Shown here piece after piece: positions 36,742-47,396 of a stretch of 64,000 bases of DNA (the stretch's first letter is position 1; each line of letters starts with the position of its first letter). A program made the translations under genes and the position numbers. The DNA is taken from contig NZ_RAVZ01000008.1 of assembly GCF_003611635.1 (NCBI RefSeq), positions 1-64,000 on the forward strand, given 5' to 3'. The stretch comes from Corallococcus terminator. GTDB taxonomy: Bacteria > Myxococcota > Myxococcia > Myxococcales > Myxococcaceae. The notes below the pieces were generated by a model. That model ran no database searches and was not told the DNA's origin. It saw nothing but the letters and a program-made list of their open reading frames with translations.

Positions 36742-38142
36742 ATGGCCGCTCGATTCTCCGACGATGAGGTGGTGCAGGCGACCGGGGCGACCCGCCGCGG
36801 GGATGCAGTCCCCGCGGGGTTTCCGGACGTCTGCACCGACACGCGGTCGCTCACCCCGGGGTGCCTGTTCGTGGCGCTCCAGGGCGAGCGTTTCGACGCC
36901 CACGACTTCGTGGACGGCGCCATGCGCGCCGGGGCCGCGGGGGCGGTGGTGAAGAAGGGCAGGGCGCTTCCAGCCCTGCCCGCCCACTTCACGCTGTACG
37001 AGGTGGAGGACACCCTGGCCGCGCTCGGCGGCCTGGGCGCGCTGCACCGCCGTCGCTTCCGCATCCCGGTGGCGGCGGTGGGGGGCTCCAACGGGAAGAC
37101 GACCACCAAGGAGATGGTGGGCGCCATCCTGGCCACGCGAGGCCCGGCGCTGAAGACGGAAGGCAACTTCAACAACGAGATTGGTGTCCCGCTGACGCTC
37201 TTCCGGCTGGAGCCGTCCCACGTGGCGGCGGTCATCGAAGTGGGGATGAACCAGCCGGGTGAAATCGAGCGGCTGACGCGCCGGGTGCAACCCGACGCGG
37301 GCGTCATCACCGTCGTCCAGCCGGAGCACCTGGAAGGGCTGGGCAGCCTCCAGGGCGTGGCCGAGGCGGAGGGCGAGCTCTTCCGGGAGCTGCTGCCCCA
37401 GGCCACCGCGGTGGTGAACCTGGACGACGAACACATCGTGCACCAGGCCGCGCGCAGTGGCGCGAAGCACCTGACGTTTGGCCGCGCGGAGGCTGCCGAC
37501 GTGCGGCTCACCGGCATCCAGACGCTGGGCCGCGATGGCATGGTGGCCACGGTCCGCTACGCCCAGAAGGACTGGCCGGTGCGCCTGCACTTCGTGGGGC
37601 CGCACAACGCGCAGAACGCGACAGCGGCGTTCGCGACGGCGCTGGCGCTGGGCTACTCCCCCGAGGAGTGCGTGCGGGGCCTGGAGTCGGCGCGGCCGTA
37701 CGCGCGGCGGCTCAACATCGTGGACGGCCAGCACGGCGTGACGGTGGTGGACGACTGCTACAACGCCAACCCCGCTTCGATGGAGGCGGCGCTCGTCACG
37801 CTGGGCACGCTGGTGCCCCAGGGCGGACGCGCGGTGGCGGTGCTGGGCGACATGCTGGAGCTGGGCGCGGGCGAGGCGGAGGAGCATGCGAAGCTGGGCA
37901 CGCTCGTCGCGAAGCACGCTTCGCTGGTGGCGTTCTTCGGGCCCCGGTCCGAGGGCGGGCTCCAGAACGCGAAGCTGGGAGAATCCGCCGCGCACTTCAC
38001 CGACGTGGAGCCCTTGGTCGCGTGGTTGACGCCCCGGCTCAACACGGGTGACGTGGTGCTGGTGAAGGCCAGTCGCGGCATGCGACTGGAGCGCGTGGTG
38101 GCCGCCCTGACGGGCACGGCCGCCCCCAAAGGGAGTCACTAA
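36742..38142 (+). CDS. murF: UDP-MurNAc-tripeptide:D-Ala-D-Ala ligase MurF
   Basis: 466-residue Mur ligase adding D-Ala-D-Ala to make the UDP-MurNAc-pentapeptide. ATP loop GGSNGKTTTKEMV lies near 112-124. Other motifs are TEGNFNNEIGVPLTL, EVGMNQPGEIERL, GPHNAQNATAA and the family block VVDDCYNANPASMEAAL. Length is typical. The TAA stop directly abuts the GTG of mraY, giving tight coupling in the dcw operon. Confidence 0.96.
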   Translation: MAARFSDDEVVQATGATRRGDAVPAGFPDVCTDTRSLTPGCLFVALQGERFDAHDFVDGAMRAGAAGAVVKKGRALPALPAHFTLYEVEDTLAALGGLGALHRRRFRIPVAAVGGSNGKTTTKEMVGAILATRGPALKTEGNFNNEIGVPLTLFRLEPSHVAAVIEVGMNQPGEIERLTRRVQPDAGVITVVQPEHLEGLGSLQGVAEAEGELFRELLPQATAVVNLDDEHIVHQAARSGAKHLTFGRAEAADVRLTGIQTLGRDGMVATVRYAQKDWPVRLHFVGPHNAQNATAAFATALALGYSPEECVRGLESARPYARRLNIVDGQHGVTVVDDCYNANPASMEAALVTLGTLVPQGGRAVAVLGDMLELGAGEAEEHAKLGTLVAKHASLVAFFGPRSEGGLQNAKLGESAAHFTDVEPLVAWLTPRLNTGDVVLVKASRGMRLERVVAALTGTAAPKGSH

Positions 38143-39321
38143 GTGCTGTACCTCCTGTACGAGCTCATCCAGAACACCGAGGCCGGGCGCGTCCTCAACT
38201 TCCTGCGCTACCCGACCTTCCGCATCATCGCCGCGGGCGTCTTCGCCCTGCTCCTGGGGATGCTCATCGGTCCGCGCCTCATCGCGCGCCTGCGCCTGAA
38301 GCAGCACGGGCAGAGCAACGTGCGCGAGGACACGCCGGACTCGCACCAGAAGAAGAAGGGCACGCCCACCATGGGTGGCGCGCTCATCCTGCTGTGCATC
38401 GCGGCGGGCACGCTGCTGTTCGCGGACCTGAAGAGCCGGGGCGTCTGGGTGATGATGCTGCTCACCTTCGGCTACGGCTTCATCGGCTTCCTGGACGACT
38501 GGCTCAAGCTGTCCAAGCGCAACTCCAAGGGCTTGGCCGGGCGCAAGAAGATGGTGCTGCAGACCGTCTTCTTCCTCATCGCCGTCTTCGGTCTGATGTG
38601 CACCTGGACGCATGCGGACGGCTCGTTCGGGCCCACGCTGCTCATCGACACGCGGCTGACGCTGCCGTTCGTGCCGTCGCGTTGGTTCAACCCGGACCTG
38701 GGTTGGTTCTACGTCGTCTTCGCGTGGATCGTCATCGTGGGCACGTCCAACGCGGTGAACCTCACGGACGGCCTGGACGGCCTGGCCATCGTGCCGACCA
38801 TCGTGTCGGCGGTGACGTTCTGCGTGCTCTGCTACGTGGCGGGCACCACGCTGCACATCGCGGACACGGAGACGGTGAACGGCGTCGCGCGCCTCACCGC
38901 CACGCCGCTGTACCGCTACCTGGGCATCCTCCAGGTGCCGGGCGGCGCGGAGCTGGCGGTGTTCTGCGCCAGCATCGTGGGCGCGGGCATCTCCTTCCTC
39001 TGGTTCAACACCTATCCGGCGTCCGTGTTCATGGGCGACATCGGCTCGCTCGCGCTGGGCGGTGCGCTGGGCGCGCTGGCGGTGTTCTCCAAGAACGAGG
39101 TGGTCTCCGCCATCATCCACGGCATCTTCTTCGCGGAAGCGCTGAGCGTGATGATCCAGGTGGCGTCGTTCAAGATGACAGGCCGCCGTGTGTTCAAGAT
39201 GGCGCCCGTGCACCACCACTTCGAGCTCAAGGGCATGGCCGAGCCGAAGATCATCGTGCGTTTCTGGATTGTCGCCATCCTCTGTGGTGGCGTCGCCCTG
39301 CTGTCCCTGAAACTGCGCTAG
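38143..39321 (+). CDS. mraY: Phospho-MurNAc-pentapeptide transferase MraY
   Basis: 392-residue integral membrane enzyme transferring phospho-MurNAc-pentapeptide to undecaprenyl phosphate to form lipid I. About ten transmembrane helices are visible. Conserved cytoplasmic motifs include GTPTMGG, the Asp pair in FLDDWLKLSKRNSKGL, NAVNLTDGLDGLAI, the Asp in FMGDIGSLALGGALG, and the His cluster PVHHHFELKG. It is somewhat longer than E. coli MraY (360 aa). The GTG at 38143 immediately follows the murF stop. Confidence 0.96.
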   Translation: MLYLLYELIQNTEAGRVLNFLRYPTFRIIAAGVFALLLGMLIGPRLIARLRLKQHGQSNVREDTPDSHQKKKGTPTMGGALILLCIAAGTLLFADLKSRGVWVMMLLTFGYGFIGFLDDWLKLSKRNSKGLAGRKKMVLQTVFFLIAVFGLMCTWTHADGSFGPTLLIDTRLTLPFVPSRWFNPDLGWFYVVFAWIVIVGTSNAVNLTDGLDGLAIVPTIVSAVTFCVLCYVAGTTLHIADTETVNGVARLTATPLYRYLGILQVPGGAELAVFCASIVGAGISFLWFNTYPASVFMGDIGSLALGGALGALAVFSKNEVVSAIIHGIFFAEALSVMIQVASFKMTGRRVFKMAPVHHHFELKGMAEPKIIVRFWIVAILCGGVALLSLKLR

Positions 39322-39344
39322 TCCAAAAGGGGTCGGTCCCGCCC

Positions 39345-40724
39345 ATGAACGCTTCGCTGTCCGGTCGGAAGGTCGCGGTGTTCGGGCTGGCCAAGAGCGG
39401 CGTCGCGGCGCTGCGCCTGCTGCTCCAGCACGGGGCGAAGGTGACGGCGCTGGATGCCCGCTCCGAGGATGCGCTCGGCGACGTGGCGAAGGAGCTGCAC
39501 GCGAAGGGCGTGACGCTCGTCACCGGCGCCACGCCCGAAGGGCTGCTCACCCGCCAGGACCTGGTGGTCGTGAGCCCGGGCGTGCCGCTGTCGCTGCCGG
39601 AGCTGGAGGCCGCGCGCACGTCGGGTGTCCCCGTGTGGGGTGAGATCGAACTCGCGGGGCGCGTCCTGGAGCAGGCCGGCGTCACGCGGCTCTTGGGCAT
39701 CACTGGCACCAACGGCAAGAGCACCACCACGGCGCTCACCGGGGAGCTGTACGCCCGGGGCGGCCAGCGCACCTTCGTGGGAGGCAACCTGGGCCGTCCG
39801 CTGGCGGAGGCCGCGATGGCGCCCGGTGAGTGGGACGCGCTGGTGGTGGAGCTGTCCAGCTTCCAGTTGGAGGGCATCCACACGCTGCGCCCCTACGGCG
39901 CGGCCATCCTCAACCTCACGCCGGACCACCTGGACCGCTACGCGAGCCAGGGCGAGTACGGGGCGGCGAAGGCGCGCATCTTCATGAACCAGCAGGCCGG
40001 CAGCGACTTCGCGGTGGTGAACGCGGACGACGCGGCGGTGATGACGCTGGCCGCTTCCGCGCGCGTGCCCGTGTATGGCTTCAGCGTCACGGGTCGCCCG
40101 GTGGTGGATGCGCCCAGACTCGCGGGGCTCGCGGTGGCCCGTGAGGGTGGCTTCAGCCTGGAGTTCTCCGGCGAGGACTTCGTCCTGCGCAACCGCGCGC
40201 TCCGGGGCGCCCACAACGCGCAGAACGCGATGGCGGCCACGCTGCTCGCGCGGCTGGGCGGCGTGTCCCGGGACGCGGTGCAGGCGGGGCTGGATGGCTA
40301 CCCGGGCCTGCCTCACCGGCTGGAGAGCGTGCGCGTGCTGGACGGCGTGGAGTGGGTGAACGACTCCAAGGCCACCAACGTGGACTCGGTGCTGGTGGCG
40401 CTCAAGGCCTTCGCGGGCGGCGTGTGGCTCATCGCGGGCGGCAAGGGCAAGGGCGCGCCGTATGCGCCCATGGTGGAGGCGGGGCAGGGGAAGGTGAAGG
40501 GCGTGCTCACCATTGGCCAGGACGCGGATGCGCTCGCGCGGGCCTACGCCAACGACGCCCCGGTGCACGCGTGCGGCACGCTGGACGCGGCGGTGACGAA
40601 GGCGCGTGGGCTCGCGGCGGAGGGGGACACGGTCCTCCTGTCGCCCGCGTGCGCGTCGTACGACCAGTTCAAGAACTTCGAGGACCGGGGCGACACGTTC
40701 AAGCGCCTCGTCGGAGCGCTCTGA
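39345..40724 (+). CDS. murD: UDP-MurNAc-L-alanine:D-glutamate ligase MurD
   Basis: 459-residue Mur ligase adding D-Glu. N-terminal Rossmann-like UDP-binding domain (KVAVFGLAKSGVAAL), ATP loop GITGTNGKSTTTALT (about 120-134), VVELSSFQLEGI, NLTPDHLDRY, NAQNAMAA, and C-terminal ND-SKATN motif followed by IAGGKGKGAPY. The start ATG at 39345 is chosen because the longer frame back to 38394 is only antiphase mraY sequence. The gap to ftsW is 5 nt. Confidence 0.96.
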   Translation: MNASLSGRKVAVFGLAKSGVAALRLLLQHGAKVTALDARSEDALGDVAKELHAKGVTLVTGATPEGLLTRQDLVVVSPGVPLSLPELEAARTSGVPVWGEIELAGRVLEQAGVTRLLGITGTNGKSTTTALTGELYARGGQRTFVGGNLGRPLAEAAMAPGEWDALVVELSSFQLEGIHTLRPYGAAILNLTPDHLDRYASQGEYGAAKARIFMNQQAGSDFAVVNADDAAVMTLAASARVPVYGFSVTGRPVVDAPRLAGLAVAREGGFSLEFSGEDFVLRNRALRGAHNAQNAMAATLLARLGGVSRDAVQAGLDGYPGLPHRLESVRVLDGVEWVNDSKATNVDSVLVALKAFAGGVWLIAGGKGKGAPYAPMVEAGQGKVKGVLTIGQDADALARAYANDAPVHACGTLDAAVTKARGLAAEGDTVLLSPACASYDQFKNFEDRGDTFKRLVGAL

Positions 40725-40729
40725 CCTTC

Positions 40730-41893
40730 ATGAAGACCTCTCCTCCGACCGTTCCCGTGCGGTTCGACCCCATCCTGCTGTGCGCCGTGCTGGCGCTCGT
40801 CTCGCTGGGCCTCGTCATGACGTACTCGGCCAGCGCGGTGCTCGCCCAGGACAAGCTGGGCGACAGCCTGTACTTCCTCAAGCGCCAGTTGGTGGCCGCG
40901 GGCCTGGGCGTCGTGGGCATGGCGGTGATGATGAAGCTGGGCTGGCGGCGGCTGGCGCGGCTGGCGTACCCGCTGCTGCTGGTGGCCATCGTGCTGATGG
41001 TGCTGGTGGCGATTCCCGGCATCGGCACGACGGCGGGTGGCGCGCGGCGGTGGATCCGCCTGCCGGGCTTCAGCCTCCAGCCGGCGGAGGTGGCCAAGTT
41101 CGCGTGGCTCGTCTACCTGTCCTATTCGCTCGCGAAGAAGCGGGAGAAGGTGGCCACGTTCTCCATCGGCTTCCTGCCGCACCTCGCGCTGTGCGGCATC
41201 CTGGTGTTCCTGTGCATGCTCCAGCCGGACTTCGGCAGCAGCGTGCTCCTGGTGTTCATGCTCTTCGTGCTGCTGTTCGCGGCGGGCACGAAGCTCAGCT
41301 ACCTGGTGGGGTCGGTGCTGCTGGCGCTGCCGCTGGCCTTCGTGGCCATCGCGACCAGCCCCTACCGCATGAAGCGCATCCTCGCGTTCATGGACCCGTG
41401 GGCCCACCGGCATGACGTGGGCTACCAGGTGGCGGAGTCGCTGATGTCCATCGGCTCCGGCGGCATCACCGGCCTGGGCCTGGGTGACGGCCGGCAGAAG
41501 CTGTTCTTCCTGCCGGAGGCGCACACGGACTTCATCTTCTCCATCCTGGGCGAGGAGCTGGGCCTCATCGGCGTGGGGCTGCTCGTGTCCCTGTACGCCA
41601 TCGTCCTCTGGCGCGGCATCCGCGCGAGCCTCGCGGCCGGAGAGACCTTCGGCACGTACCTGGGCCTGGGCATCAGCTCCATCATCGCGTTCCAGGCCAC
41701 GGTGAACATGTGCGTGGCCATGGGCCTGTTGCCCACGAAGGGCCTGACGCTGCCGTTCGTGTCCTACGGCGGCACGTCGCTGGTGGTGCTGATGGGCTCC
41801 GCGGGCGTGCTGTTGTCGTTGAGCGCGAACACGCAGGGGGCCGCGCGGCCCATCCGGGCGGGTTCGTCGGACCTGCGGGAGGTGACGGCGTGA
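40730..41893 (+). CDS. ftsW: Septal peptidoglycan glycosyltransferase FtsW
   Basis: 387-residue SEDS-family polymerase that makes septal glycan strands with FtsI. About ten transmembrane helices are seen. Family landmarks: MTYSASAV in helix 1, [21 protein letters not shown] before helix 4-5, [36 protein letters not shown], and [10 protein letters not shown]. Housekeeping FtsW rather than RodA is supported by position between murD and murG. Its TGA overlaps the GTG of murG by four bases. Confidence 0.95.
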   Translation: MKTSPPTVPVRFDPILLCAVLALVSLGLVMTYSASAVLAQDKLGDSLYFLKRQLVAAGLGVVGMAVMMKLGWRRLARLAYPLLLVAIVLMVLVAIPGIGTTAGGARRWIRLPGFSLQPAEVAKFAWLVYLSYSLAKKREKVATFSIGFLPHLALCGILVFLCMLQPDFGSSVLLVFMLFVLLFAAGTKLSYLVGSVLLALPLAFVAIATSPYRMKRILAFMDPWAHRHDVGYQVAESLMSIGSGGITGLGLGDGRQKLFFLPEAHTDFIFSILGEELGLIGVGLLVSLYAIVLWRGIRASLAAGETFGTYLGLGISSIIAFQATVNMCVAMGLLPTKGLTLPFVSYGGTSLVVLMGSAGVLLSLSANTQGAARPIRAGSSDLREVTA

Positions 41894-43055
41894 AGGTGCT
41901 CATCGCGGGTGGCGGCACCGGAGGACACCTGTTCCCGGGCATCGCGTTGGCGGAGGAGGTCGTCACGCGCCACCACGCCAACGAGGTCGTCTTCGTGGGC
42001 ACCGAGCGGGGCTTGGAGGCCCGCGTCGTGCCGAAGGAGGGCTACCCGCTGGAGTTCGTGAAGGTGCAGGGCCTCAAGGGCAAGGGCTTCATCGGCCTGC
42101 TCAAGGGCCTCATCGCATTGCCGCTGGCGTTCCTCGCGTCGTTCCGCATCCTGTCGCGCCAGAAGCCGGACGTGGTGGTGGGCGTGGGCGGCTACGCGAG
42201 CGGGCCGGTGGTGCTGGCCGCGTGGATGATGGGGATTCCCACCGCCATCCAGGAGCAGAACGCGCTGCCCGGCCTCACCAACAAGATATTGGGCCGCATC
42301 GTGAAGGTCGTCTTCACCGCCTTCGAGGAAGCGAAAGCGTTCTTCCCCGAGGCCAAGGTGCAGATGATTGGCAACCCCATCCGCCGCAAGCTGATGGACA
42401 ACTACCTGCGCAGCAGCGCGGCGCACGAGAAGTTCTCCGTCCTTGTCTTCGGCGGCAGCCTGGGCGCGCGCGGCCTCAACAGCCGGATGCTGGACGCGCT
42501 GGATTCGCTGGGCGACCTGAAGGATCAGATCTCCATCGTCCACCAGACGGGCAAGAACGACCTGGAGACGGTGAAGAAGGGCTACGCGGACAAGGGCTTC
42601 GGCGCGCAGGCCACGGTGGTGGAGTTCATCGACGACATGTCCTCCGCCTACGCCCAGGCGGACCTGGTCATCTGCCGCGCGGGCGCGACGTCCCTGGCGG
42701 AGCTGACGGTGTGCAAGAAGGCCAGCATCCTGGTGCCCTTCCCGCACGCGACGGACAACCACCAGGAAGTGAACGCCCGGGCGCTGGTGGACGCGGGCGC
42801 GGCGCTGATGTTCCGCGAGTCGGAGCTCACCGGCCAGAAGCTGGCGGAGACGCTGCGCGGGCTGATGACGGACCCGGTGAAGCTCAAGCAGATGGCCAAG
42901 AAGGCCGGCATCCTGGGCCGGCCCGCGGCCGCGAAGGAGCTGGCGGACGTGTGCGTGGACCTGACGACGCAAGCCTGGGGACCCCAGGGCCGCGACCGGG
43001 GGCCCAAGGAGCAGAAGGACGCCAAGGATTCGAAGAAGGCACCCGGGAGCAAGGC

Positions 43056-43059
<4 letters not shown>
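41890..43059 (+). CDS. murG: UDP-GlcNAc transferase MurG (lipid II synthesis)
   Basis: 389-residue peripheral membrane GT28 glycosyltransferase converting lipid I to lipid II. N-domain [11 protein letters not shown] is the first glycine loop, followed by [25 protein letters not shown] and [12 protein letters not shown]-domain motifs are [23 protein letters not shown] and [11 protein letters not shown]. The C-terminus has about 30 extra charged, Lys-rich residues. The start is GTG at 41890, in a 4-bp overlap with ftsW. Its stop overlaps murC. Confidence 0.96.
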
Positions 43060-44477
<1,418 letters not shown>

Positions 44478-44480
44478 GGG

Positions 44481-45413
44481 ATGGAGGCGGGGGTCGTCAC
44501 ACCGCTCGGGGCGCGCCTGGCGCGGCTGCCGGGCCTGGACGTGAAGCCGGGAGAACCCCTGGCGCCGCTCATCAGCGTGCGCGTGGGCGGTCCGGCCGAG
44601 GCCCTGGTGCGTCCCCGTTCAGCGGACGCGCTGGTGGACCTCTTGCGCTTCGCCCGCGACGAGGGTGTCCCCGTCACGGTGCTGGGCGGCGGCGCCAACA
44701 CGCTGGTGGGCGACGGCGGCGTGCCCGGTATCACGCTCAAGCTGCCCCCGGATTTGTTCCCGGAGGTGCTGGACGTCGGCCCGGCCGAGGGGCGGGTGAC
44801 GCTGGGGACGGGCGCGGCCATTGCCCGGCTCGTCAACGTGATGCGGGTGCAGGGATTGGTGGGCGCGGAGTTCCTCGCGGGCATTCCCGGCACCCTGGGT
44901 GGCGCGGTGACCATGAACGCGGGCACCAAGAACGGCGAGTGCTTCCGCGTGGTGGAGGCCCTGGAGGTCGCCACGGCGGACGGCGTGGGGTGGTTGACGA
45001 AAGCGCAGGTGCCCCACACCTACCGTCACGCCACGCTGCCGCCTGGAGGTATCGTCACCCGCGTGCGCTTCGTGCTTCCCAAGGGTGATGTCGTGGCCAG
45101 CAAGGCGGCGATGGACGCGGACCTGGGATACCGCAAGCGCACGCAGCCCTTGAGTCAGCCCAACTTCGGCAGCGTGTTCACCAACCCGCCGGGCGACGCC
45201 GCCGGGCGGCTGATTGAACTTGTCGGCCTGAAGGGGCACACCCTGGGACGCGCGCAGATTTCCACGCTGCACGCCAATTGGATCGTCAACCTGGGCGGCG
45301 CTGCCGCTCGCGACGTGCGGGGCCTCATCACCCTGATGCAGGAGCGGGTGTTGGAAGCCTCGGGCGTTTTAATGCAACCCGAAGTCAAGTTCGTCGGAGC
45401 GTTCCTTCCATGA
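44481..45413 (+). CDS. murB: UDP-N-acetylenolpyruvoylglucosamine reductase MurB
   Basis: 310-residue FAD/NADPH-dependent reductase completing UDP-MurNAc. FAD site VLGGGANTLVGDGGVPG, GAEFLAGIPGTLGGAVTMNAG, YRKRTQPLSQPNFGSVFTNP with the proton-donor Ser, and the C-terminal Glu in LMQPEVKFVG identify it. It is the shorter type II form common outside enterobacteria. The ATG at 44481 has GTAGGGG upstream, and the stop overlaps ddl. Confidence 0.95.
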   Translation: MEAGVVTPLGARLARLPGLDVKPGEPLAPLISVRVGGPAEALVRPRSADALVDLLRFARDEGVPVTVLGGGANTLVGDGGVPGITLKLPPDLFPEVLDVGPAEGRVTLGTGAAIARLVNVMRVQGLVGAEFLAGIPGTLGGAVTMNAGTKNGECFRVVEALEVATADGVGWLTKAQVPHTYRHATLPPGGIVTRVRFVLPKGDVVASKAAMDADLGYRKRTQPLSQPNFGSVFTNPPGDAAGRLIELVGLKGHTLGRAQISTLHANWIVNLGGAAARDVRGLITLMQERVLEASGVLMQPEVKFVGAFLP

Positions 45414-46366
45414 CCCTCGGTTCCCGTGGCTTCACCCCGGAAGAGTTGAAGGCCAAGCGCGTGGGCGTGCTGTACGGCGGTCTCTCCTCCGAGCGCGAAG
45501 TCTCCCTGCGCACCGGCGCCGCGGTGGCCGGCGCCCTCCGGGGCCTGGGCTACGACGTGGTGGACATCGACGTGGGCAAGGACCTGCCCGCGCGCCTCAT
45601 CGCGGAGAAGGTGGACGTGGCGTGGCTCGCGCTGCATGGCCGCTTCGGCGAGGACGGCTGCATCCAGGGCCTGCTGGAGGCCATGTTCATCCCCTACACC
45701 GGCAGCGGCGTGATGGCCTCCGCGGTGGGCATGGACAAGGTGTACGCCAAGGAGATCTTCGTCTCGCGCGGCATCCCCACGCCCCCCTACCGCGCCTTCG
45801 CTTCGGCGGAGGCGGCGCTGGCGCAGGCGGACCGGCTGCCGTTCCCCTTCCCGGTGGTGGTGAAGCCCAGCCGCGAGGGCAGCAGCGTGGGCGTGCACAT
45901 CTGCAAGACGCGCGAGGACTACGCGGCCGCCGTCGAGGACGCCTCGAAGCACGCCGGCACCCTGCTGGTGGAGCAGTTCATCAAGGGCCGTGAAGTGCAG
46001 GGCGGCGTGCTGGACAACGAGGCCCTGGGCGTCATCGAAGTGAAGGCCGCCCGCGAGTTCTACGACTACGAAGCGAAGTACAAGGCCGGCAGCGGCACCC
46101 AGTACCTGTTCCCCGCGCCCCTGCCGCCGGACCTCTATGCGCGCGTCAACGAGGTGTCGCTCGCCGCGCACGTGGCGCTGGGGTGTTCGGGCGGCTCCCG
46201 CTCGGACGTCATCGTCACGGAAACGGGCGACGTCTTCCTGCTGGAAATCAACACGTTGCCCGGAATGACGGCGTCCAGCCTGCTGCCGAAAATCGCGGCG
46301 GGGCGGGGCATCGACTTCCCGGCGCTGTGTGAGCGGCTGCTCCGGGGCGCGTCTCTCAAGGCCTGA
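45410..46366 (+). CDS. ddl: D-alanine-D-alanine ligase Ddl
   Basis: 318-residue ATP-grasp ligase making D-Ala-D-Ala for MurF. N-domain VGVLYGGLSSEREVSLRTG contains the Glu that binds the first D-Ala. LHGRFGEDGCIQGLLE, TGSGVMASAVGMDK, PVVVKPSREGSSVGV (ATP loop) and LLEINTLPGMT (Mg ligands) follow. The ATG at 45410 overlaps murB. It ends the tight murE-ddl gene run; a 131-bp gap with a hairpin precedes ftsQ. Confidence 0.96.
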   Translation: MTLGSRGFTPEELKAKRVGVLYGGLSSEREVSLRTGAAVAGALRGLGYDVVDIDVGKDLPARLIAEKVDVAWLALHGRFGEDGCIQGLLEAMFIPYTGSGVMASAVGMDKVYAKEIFVSRGIPTPPYRAFASAEAALAQADRLPFPFPVVVKPSREGSSVGVHICKTREDYAAAVEDASKHAGTLLVEQFIKGREVQGGVLDNEALGVIEVKAAREFYDYEAKYKAGSGTQYLFPAPLPPDLYARVNEVSLAAHVALGCSGGSRSDVIVTETGDVFLLEINTLPGMTASSLLPKIAAGRGIDFPALCERLLRGASLKA

Positions 46367-46389
46367 GTCGCAGTCTGTCCCCTGGAGTT

Positions 46390-46409
46390 CCGGCCCCTTG
46401 GCGGGCCGG
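46390..46409 (+). other. Hairpin between ddl and ftsQ
   Basis: Perfect 7-bp stem CCGGCCC (46390-46396) with GGGCCGG (46403-46409) and a 6-nt loop. No T-run follows, so it is not a clear terminator. It lies 24 nt after the ddl stop and might protect or partly attenuate the transcript. The remaining ~90 bp may contain a secondary ftsQAZ promoter. Confidence 0.4.
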
Positions 46410-46497
46410 GGTGTCCGTCCGGGCCGCTACAGCGACGTGCCTGTAGCCAAAAACTGGCGTCAAGCAGTGTCCGCACGCAGCATGCGCATCCCTCCCC

Positions 46498-47355
46498 ATG
46501 GCCTTCGGTAAGAACAAGAAACGCCGGCACCAGGACGCCGCATCGCGCAACACCGCGGTGAAGGGCGCCGTGCGCTCGCATGGGCCCCGGGTGGCGAAGG
46601 CGTTGGGGCTGACGGTGGCGACGGCGGCGCTGGTGTGGGGCAGCATCGAACTGCGCGCCTGGGCGCGGGTGTCTCCGCGCTTCGCGCTGGAGTCCGTGAC
46701 GTTCACCGGGCTGGAGCGGGCCTCGCGCCCGGAGCTGTTGAAGCTGTCGGGGCTGGCGGCGGGGCAGAACCTGTGGTCGCTGGACGCGGCGGCGCTGGCG
46801 AAGGCCATGGGCCAGCACCCCTGGGTGCGCACGGTGGAGGTGACGCGGCGGTTTCCGCGTGGGGTGTCGGTGGAGGTGTCGGAGCATGCGCCAGCGGCAC
46901 TGGTGGTGCTGGGCGACCTGTACGTGCTGGACGAGGAGGGCGAGCCCTTCAAGCGCGTCACCCCGGGGGACGGGCTGGACCTGCCGCTCGTCACGGGGTT
47001 GGAGCGCGACGCGTACGTCGCGGACGCGGACGCGGTGCGTGCGCGCTTCCGCGAGGCTTTGGATGTAACCCGTGCTTATGCACGGCTGTTGCCGGGGCGA
47101 TCCGAGCGTCTGTCCGAGGTGCGCCTGGAGAACAGCGGGCTTGCGCTGGTGACGGCGACGGGGCAGGAGGTGCGCCTCGGCGCGGGCGATACGGAAGTCA
47201 AGCTCCAGCGGCTGGCGCGCGTTCGTCGCGAGCTCAGCACAAGGGGGCTTGCGGCCGAGATCATTCGCCTGGATAACCGTGCCCGACCGGGTTGGGTGGC
47301 GGTGAGGCTTTCGAGCGGGTCCGACTCCGTCAGGAGCGGGGGCTCGACGCAGTGA
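46498..47355 (+). CDS. ftsQ: Cell division protein FtsQ/DivIB
   Basis: 285-residue bitopic divisome protein. A basic cytoplasmic start (KNKKRRHQD) precedes a transmembrane helix (about 35-52). The POTRA domain (about 58-130; VTFTGLERASRPELLKLSGL...HPWVRTVEVTRRFPRGVSVEV) is followed by the beta-domain (DLYVLDEEGEPF...). It bridges FtsL/FtsB and the septal synthases. ATG 46498 is preceded by a short A/C-rich stretch without a strong ribosome-binding site. It lies 41 nt before ftsA. Confidence 0.92.
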   Translation: MAFGKNKKRRHQDAASRNTAVKGAVRSHGPRVAKALGLTVATAALVWGSIELRAWARVSPRFALESVTFTGLERASRPELLKLSGLAAGQNLWSLDAAALAKAMGQHPWVRTVEVTRRFPRGVSVEVSEHAPAALVVLGDLYVLDEEGEPFKRVTPGDGLDLPLVTGLERDAYVADADAVRARFREALDVTRAYARLLPGRSERLSEVRLENSGLALVTATGQEVRLGAGDTEVKLQRLARVRRELSTRGLAAEIIRLDNRARPGWVAVRLSSGSDSVRSGGSTQ

Positions 47356-47396
47356 GGATGCTTCCTTCACGAGAGTGAAGGGGCCTGGGAGGTTTC